A stretch of DNA of 64,000 nt. It comes from Conexibacter woesei Iso977N (GTDB taxonomy: Bacteria; Actinomycetota; Thermoleophilia; Solirubrobacterales; Solirubrobacteraceae). Below the pieces are notes generated by a model. The model was given only the letters and a program-made list of their open reading frames with translations. It searched no databases and was not told the origin of the DNA. The stretch is taken from the NCBI RefSeq assembly GCF_000424625.1, contig NZ_AUKG01000003.1, positions 186,001 through 250,000 on the forward strand. Reading direction: 5' to 3'. Below, piece after piece: positions 60,183 through 64,000 of the stretch; positions within the stretch are counted from its first letter, which is position 1; the number at the start of each line of letters is the position of its first letter. A program made the translations under genes and the position numbers.

Positions 60183-61130
60183 ATGCGCCGCTCGCTGCTC
60201 CTCCTCCCCCTGCTCGCCGTCGTCGTCCTCGCCGCCGGGTGTGGGTCGACGTCGTCCTCCAAGCCCGGTGCGATCGACGTCGTCGTCACCACGACCCAGC
60301 TCGGCGACATCGTCCGCAACGTCGGCGGCGACGCGGTCGACGTCCATCAGATCCTCAAGCCCAACACCGACCCGCACGACTACGAGCCGCGGCCGAAGGA
60401 CATCCAGGCCACGGCGGGCGCGAAGCTCGTGATCACCTCGGGCGACCAGCTCGACGCGTGGATGGGCGACGTCATCAAGAACGCCGGCGGCTCGCCGGCC
60501 ACGCTCGACGCGGGCGCCGGGCGGCCGGTCGCGCTGCCGGGCGAGTCGTCCGGGCCGGAGGCCTCGCGCTTCGACCCGCACTGGTGGCACGACCCGCGCA
60601 ACGTCGAGTTCGCGGTCGCGAAGATCCGCGACGCGCTCGCCAGGGCGGAGCCGAGGAGGACCGACGAGATCGACACCGGCGCCACCAACTACCTCAACAA
60701 GCTCGAGACGCTCGACCGCGGCATCGCCAAGTGCATGTCCTCGGTCCCGCAGGACCAGCGCAAGCTCGTCACCGACCACGACGCCTTCAACTACTTCGCC
60801 AAGCGCTACGGCATCGACGTCGTCGGCGCCGTGATCCCGTCGCAGACCACGCAGGCCCAGCCGTCGGCCGGCGACCTCGCCGACCTCACCGCGACGATCA
60901 GGCGCGAGCACGTCAAGGCGATCTTCCCCGAGTCCTCGATCAACCCGAAGCTCGCCGACGCGATCGCGCACGAGACCGGCGCGTCGAGCGACAACACGCT
61001 CTACGGCGACACGCTCGGCGCGAAGGGCTCGGCCGGCGCGACCTACCTGACGATGGAGGCGGCCAACGCCGACGCGATGGTCCGCGGCTTCACGGGCAAC
61101 GCGCACGGCTGCGCGGTCGCCGGCCTCTGA
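60183..61130 (+). CDS. metal-binding lipoprotein of an ABC importer (ZnuA/TroA family)
   Basis: 315 residues. The lipoprotein signal ends at LAAGC (Cys20). Metal ligands are visible: His in NTDPHDYEP, His in PHWWHDPRN, His in TDHDAFNYFAKRYG and Asp in LYGDTLG. KAIFPESSINPKLADAIAHE is also typical. There is no long His-rich loop, so Mn or Zn are both possible. It should deliver metal to a membrane permease, but no permease or ATPase gene follows; it is an orphan here. The Fur/Zur-like site upstream implies metal control. Confidence 0.9.
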   Translation: MRRSLLLLPLLAVVVLAAGCGSTSSSKPGAIDVVVTTTQLGDIVRNVGGDAVDVHQILKPNTDPHDYEPRPKDIQATAGAKLVITSGDQLDAWMGDVIKNAGGSPATLDAGAGRPVALPGESSGPEASRFDPHWWHDPRNVEFAVAKIRDALARAEPRRTDEIDTGATNYLNKLETLDRGIAKCMSSVPQDQRKLVTDHDAFNYFAKRYGIDVVGAVIPSQTTQAQPSAGDLADLTATIRREHVKAIFPESSINPKLADAIAHETGASSDNTLYGDTLGAKGSAGATYLTMEAANADAMVRGFTGNAHGCAVAGL

Positions 61131-61187
61131 CGCGAACCTAGACCATCGGGCAGGCGCGCCCGCGCCGGGGTGCGGGACGCTGCCTCC

Positions 61188-63287
61188 ATGCGACGCTCAG
61201 CGCTCAGCGGTTGTTGTGCGCTCATCCTGCTCGCGCTGCCCGCGACGGCGGGCGCCCAAGACGCGGTCGGCGGCCTCACGTTCCGTGACGCGCGGCCGCT
61301 GACGATCGCCACGACGGCCATCGGCACGCCCGCCACGGCCCAGCTCCTGAAGGTCTGCAACACCGGGGCGAGGCCGCTCACGAGGGCGAAGGCCTCCGCG
61401 GGGGACTTCGGCTTCAAGACCAGGAAGGGCGTCGCGGCCGGCACCGTGCTCGCCACACCGGCGGTCCACGGGACCAGCGGCCGGATCCCGCCCGGCGCCT
61501 GCCGCGCGATCGACCTCCCGCCCGGCCCCGGCCTCGCGTCGCTCGTCCCCGGGAGCTACGAGGGCGTGCTGACCGTCTTCGCCGCGCCCGGCGGCTTCGC
61601 CCGCCGGACGGTGACGATCACGCTGGCCGCGAAGGCGTCCGCGACGCACGTGCCCCAGAGCGTCACCGACACGGTGAACATCAAGGTGGTGCACAACCAC
61701 TTCTGGCCGTTCAGGGGCGGGACCGGCGACCAGACGCGCCACGTCGTCCTCAAGGCGCCGCCGGTCAGCCCTCCGCCGACGATCACGGGCAGGTGCTCCG
61801 ACGGGGAGAGGGCGCCGTCGCAAGACTGCCCCGCGATCGGCATCGCCGCCCACAACGAGGACACCGCGCTGATCTCGGTCGGCGGCGCGACGCCGAGGAC
61901 CAGGACGGCGGGCGCGATCAAGCTGCCGGTCCGGATCCACGTCGGTGACGGCGTCGGCGACTACCAGGGCACCATCGACCCCGCCGCCACCGGCGTCGCC
62001 GACGACGCGATCCCCGTCACCGTCAGCGTCACCGACTCGTGGAAGTCCGCGCTCTACGCGCTGCTGATCGGCTGCCTGCTGGCGCTGCTGCCCCAGCTGA
62101 TCGCCCGCCGCTGGAAGCCGATGATCAAGGCCCGGGGCCAGGCGAAGGGCCTGATCGACTGCTACGCCGTCGCGGGCGAGACGTTCCGCGGCGCGGAGCC
62201 GCCGAGGTTCCCGCTGATCACCGGCCCGATCCCCTCCACCGAGGTCAGGGCCTACGCCGACGAGATCAGGACGGCGATCCGCAGGTACGACAACAGCATG
62301 GTCTTCCTCGACACCAGCACCGCGGCGTTCAGGGAGATCCAGGCGTCGATCGACAACGCGCGCGCCGACGCGCAGTGCTGGGCCGGCCCCGGCGGCCTGC
62401 ACGACGCGCTGGCGAAGCTCGAGACGGCGCTCGCCAGGGTGCAGGCGTGGCTCGGCAGCCACGACTTCGCCCCGCAGGGTCCCGCGGTCGCCGAGACCGC
62501 GGCGGCGATCCTCACCGAGCGCAAGCTCGACATCGGCGAGGCCCTCGGGGTCGTGGCCGACGCCGACGCCGCGACCGCGCTGCTCAAGGACTGGACCGCG
62601 CTGGCCACGAGGCTGCTCGTCCTCCAGCTCTGGTGGCGCAGGCTCGCGCAGGTCCACGCGAGGCTCAACGAGGACGACGCGGAGATGTTCATGAGGTCGG
62701 CCGCGCGGATCATCCAGTGCAAGCGCGAGCTCGTCAGGGCCACCGACGCGGAGGCCCTCGCGGCGCTCGGCGTCAGGGCGCGGGTCGGCAGGATCTACGA
62801 GGACCTCGCCTACCTCGGCGGTCGCCTCGACGTCGGCGAGCCGGGGCCGAACGACCCACCCGGCGAGCTGAGGGGCCAGTGGGGCGGGCTCGGGATCGCC
62901 GAGTCCGACGCCGAGTGGCTCAAGCAGAACAGGAACGAGAGGGCCGGCGCCGGGACGGCCGAGGCCGTGGCTGATCTGGTCGAGAGCGTGGACAAGGCGC
63001 CCGTCAGCCGCGACGCAGCGCAGGTCGCGGAGATCGGCAGGACGTGGCAGATCCTCGGCGACGTCGTCTGCATCGTGCTCGCGCTGCTGGTCACGATCGT
63101 GGCCGCGCTGCTCGCGCTGGTCAACGGCAAGAACTTCGGGACGACCGGCGACTACCTCACGGTCATCGTCGTCGGCGCCGCGGCGCAGGCGACGATCTCC
63201 AGCATCGTCCCGAGGTTCAACACGTTCTTGAGCGACCTGCTCGGCACGCCCCTGGAGAGGGCGGCCGAGCCGGCCGGCGACGGCTAG
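61188..63287 (+). CDS. large membrane protein of unknown function
   Basis: 699 residues from ATG 61188. A signal-like N-terminus ([20 protein letters not shown]) is followed by about 255 extracellular residues rich in beta strands, a membrane helix near 286-308 ([20 protein letters not shown]), a 310-residue helical cytoplasmic region, and two C-terminal membrane helices ([20 protein letters not shown] and [17 protein letters not shown]). The C-terminus [16 protein letters not shown] is short. No domain recognised. The layout suggests an envelope receptor or scaffold. Arg is mostly encoded by AGG. The 3' end shares CTAG with the acyl-CoA dehydrogenase gene. Confidence 0.68.
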   Translation: MRRSALSGCCALILLALPATAGAQDAVGGLTFRDARPLTIATTAIGTPATAQLLKVCNTGARPLTRAKASAGDFGFKTRKGVAAGTVLATPAVHGTSGRIPPGACRAIDLPPGPGLASLVPGSYEGVLTVFAAPGGFARRTVTITLAAKASATHVPQSVTDTVNIKVVHNHFWPFRGGTGDQTRHVVLKAPPVSPPPTITGRCSDGERAPSQDCPAIGIAAHNEDTALISVGGATPRTRTAGAIKLPVRIHVGDGVGDYQGTIDPAATGVADDAIPVTVSVTDSWKSALYALLIGCLLALLPQLIARRWKPMIKARGQAKGLIDCYAVAGETFRGAEPPRFPLITGPIPSTEVRAYADEIRTAIRRYDNSMVFLDTSTAAFREIQASIDNARADAQCWAGPGGLHDALAKLETALARVQAWLGSHDFAPQGPAVAETAAAILTERKLDIGEALGVVADADAATALLKDWTALATRLLVLQLWWRRLAQVHARLNEDDAEMFMRSAARIIQCKRELVRATDAEALAALGVRARVGRIYEDLAYLGGRLDVGEPGPNDPPGELRGQWGGLGIAESDAEWLKQNRNERAGAGTAEAVADLVESVDKAPVSRDAAQVAEIGRTWQILGDVVCIVLALLVTIVAALLALVNGKNFGTTGDYLTVIVVGAAAQATISSIVPRFNTFLSDLLGTPLERAAEPAGDG

Positions 63288-64000
63288 GCGGAGGCGCCGG
63301 CCGCGGTCGCCTCGCGGGCGGCCGACTCCCACTTGCGCAGCTCGCGCTGGGCGATCGTGCGCTTGTGGACCTCGTCGGGGCCGTCGGCCAGGCGCAGCGT
63401 GCGCTGGTGGGCCCAGAACGACGCGAGCGGGAAGTCGTCGGAGACGCCGCCGCCGCCGTGGACCTGGATCGCGCGGTCGATGATCTTCAGCGCGACGTTG
63501 GGACCGGCGACCTTGATCGCGGCGATCTCCACGCGGGCGTGGCGGTTGCCGACGGTGTCCATCAGCCAGGCGGTCTTCATCGTCAGCAGGCGGATCATCT
63601 CCAGCTCGATCCGCGCCTCGGCGATCCAGTCCATGATGTTGGCGTTCTCGGCCACCGGCTTGCCGAACGTGACCCGCTGCAGCGCGCGCTGGCAGAGCAG
63701 GTCGAGGGCGCGCTCGGCCATGCCGATCGAGCGCATGCAGTGGTGGATGCGGCCCGGGCCGAGGCGCGCCTGGGAGATCATGAAGCCCTCGCCCTCGCCC
63801 GCGAGCAGGGCGCTCGTCGGCACGCGCACGTCCTCGAAGACGACCTCGGCGTGGCCCTCGCGGTCCTGGTAGCCGAAGACCGGCAGGCCGCGGATGATGT
63901 TGACACCGGGCGTGTCGAGCGGGACCACGAGCATCGACTGCTGCTGGTGCTTCGGCCCGTCCGGGTTCGTCTTGCCCATGACGATCATGACCTTGCAGTT
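63284..64000 (-). CDS. acyl-CoA dehydrogenase (partial, N-terminus beyond window)
   Basis: 238 C-terminal residues are present and the frame is open at the window edge. [20 protein letters not shown] is the middle-domain start, [20 protein letters not shown] carries the FAD-contact strand, and the C-terminal helical domain has [60 protein letters not shown] and [17 protein letters not shown]. This is the ACAD10/11-like or FadE group. It oxidises acyl-CoA to trans-2-enoyl-CoA with electrons to ETF, the step before the FadB-like enzyme at 3349-5547. Confidence 0.92.
   Translation of the reverse strand, partial: NCKVMIVMGKTNPDGPKHQQQSMLVVPLDTPGVNIIRGLPVFGYQDREGHAEVVFEDVRVPTSALLAGEGEGFMISQARLGPGRIHHCMRSIGMAERALDLLCQRALQRVTFGKPVAENANIMDWIAEARIELEMIRLLTMKTAWLMDTVGNRHARVEIAAIKVAGPNVALKIIDRAIQVHGGGGVSDDFPLASFWAHQRTLRLADGPDEVHKRTIAQRELRKWESAAREATAAGASA

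Overview
The window is very GC-rich, with almost every third codon position G or C. It carries high-GC Gram-positive markers: an F420-dependent glucose-6-phosphate dehydrogenase next to mycobacterial-type families, SDR and TetR/GntR regulators in large numbers, and many start codons with a TANNNT -10 box only 6-9 nt upstream (leaderless transcripts). The delta-60 and multi-repeat secreted proteins with AGG-rich Arg usage and Lys/Arg/Ser-rich C-terminal domains suggest a deep-branching actinobacterium of the Thermoleophilia/Solirubrobacterales type. That assignment is inference from style and was not checked by a search.

Layout. 1-3.3 kb: edge of a PucR/CdaR-like regulator, an SDR, a MarR repressor facing a cupin gene across paired operators, and a beta-carbonic anhydrase. 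3.3-7.5 kb: fatty-acid beta-oxidation pair (thiolase then FadB-like multifunctional enzyme) with a divergent TetR gene. 7.6-15.4 kb: secreted S15-type hydrolase with an apparent ATT start, metY-metX (homocysteine synthesis), a secreted alpha/beta hydrolase, fgd and a small exported protein. 15.5-20.4 kb: SDR, acyl-reductase-like protein coupled to a lipase, a STAS protein and an M29 aminopeptidase. 20.4-23.6 kb: tRNA-Ser(GGA), then an atypical stand-alone RelA/SpoT synthetase with a 76-residue partner, a VOC protein, a DnaJ-PH fusion, CsbD and HU. 23.8-29.4 kb: three secreted proteins, including a 1008-residue four-repeat protein. 29.4-40.3 kb: two-component system, YjbR, SMR efflux pump with its TetR, GAF-GGDEF, FUSC, DUF1772/AraC pair, exported protein and MMPL transporter.

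40.3-55.5 kb looks like a catabolic region for an aromatic or related acid. A four-gene operon (DUF6282 hydrolase, PIG-L protein, RraA-like aldolase, extradiol dioxygenase), each joined by a 4-nt overlap, faces a GntR gene across a perfect 22-bp palindrome. Next come a 2,4'-dihydroxyacetophenone-dioxygenase-like cupin, a ribose-type ABC importer, a benzoylformate-decarboxylase-like enzyme, a FadR-type regulator, a malate/lactate dehydrogenase and an SDR. It is interrupted at 48.6-51.2 kb by a lower-GC patch with a diverged tandem duplication and small unknown genes. 55.5-64 kb: chemoreceptor, fatty-acid desaturase, MFS transporter, orphan zinc/manganese-type binding lipoprotein, a large unknown membrane protein, and the edge of an acyl-CoA dehydrogenase.

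The strongest candidates for something new are the four-gene meta-cleavage-like operon with its mirror-symmetric promoter, the tRNA-linked RelA-like gene pair, and the unknown genes of the 48.6-51.2 kb patch. Two window-wide patterns are also striking: eight convergent gene pairs that overlap by exactly 4 nt at their stop codons, and recurrent TAGGNT leaderless promoters.
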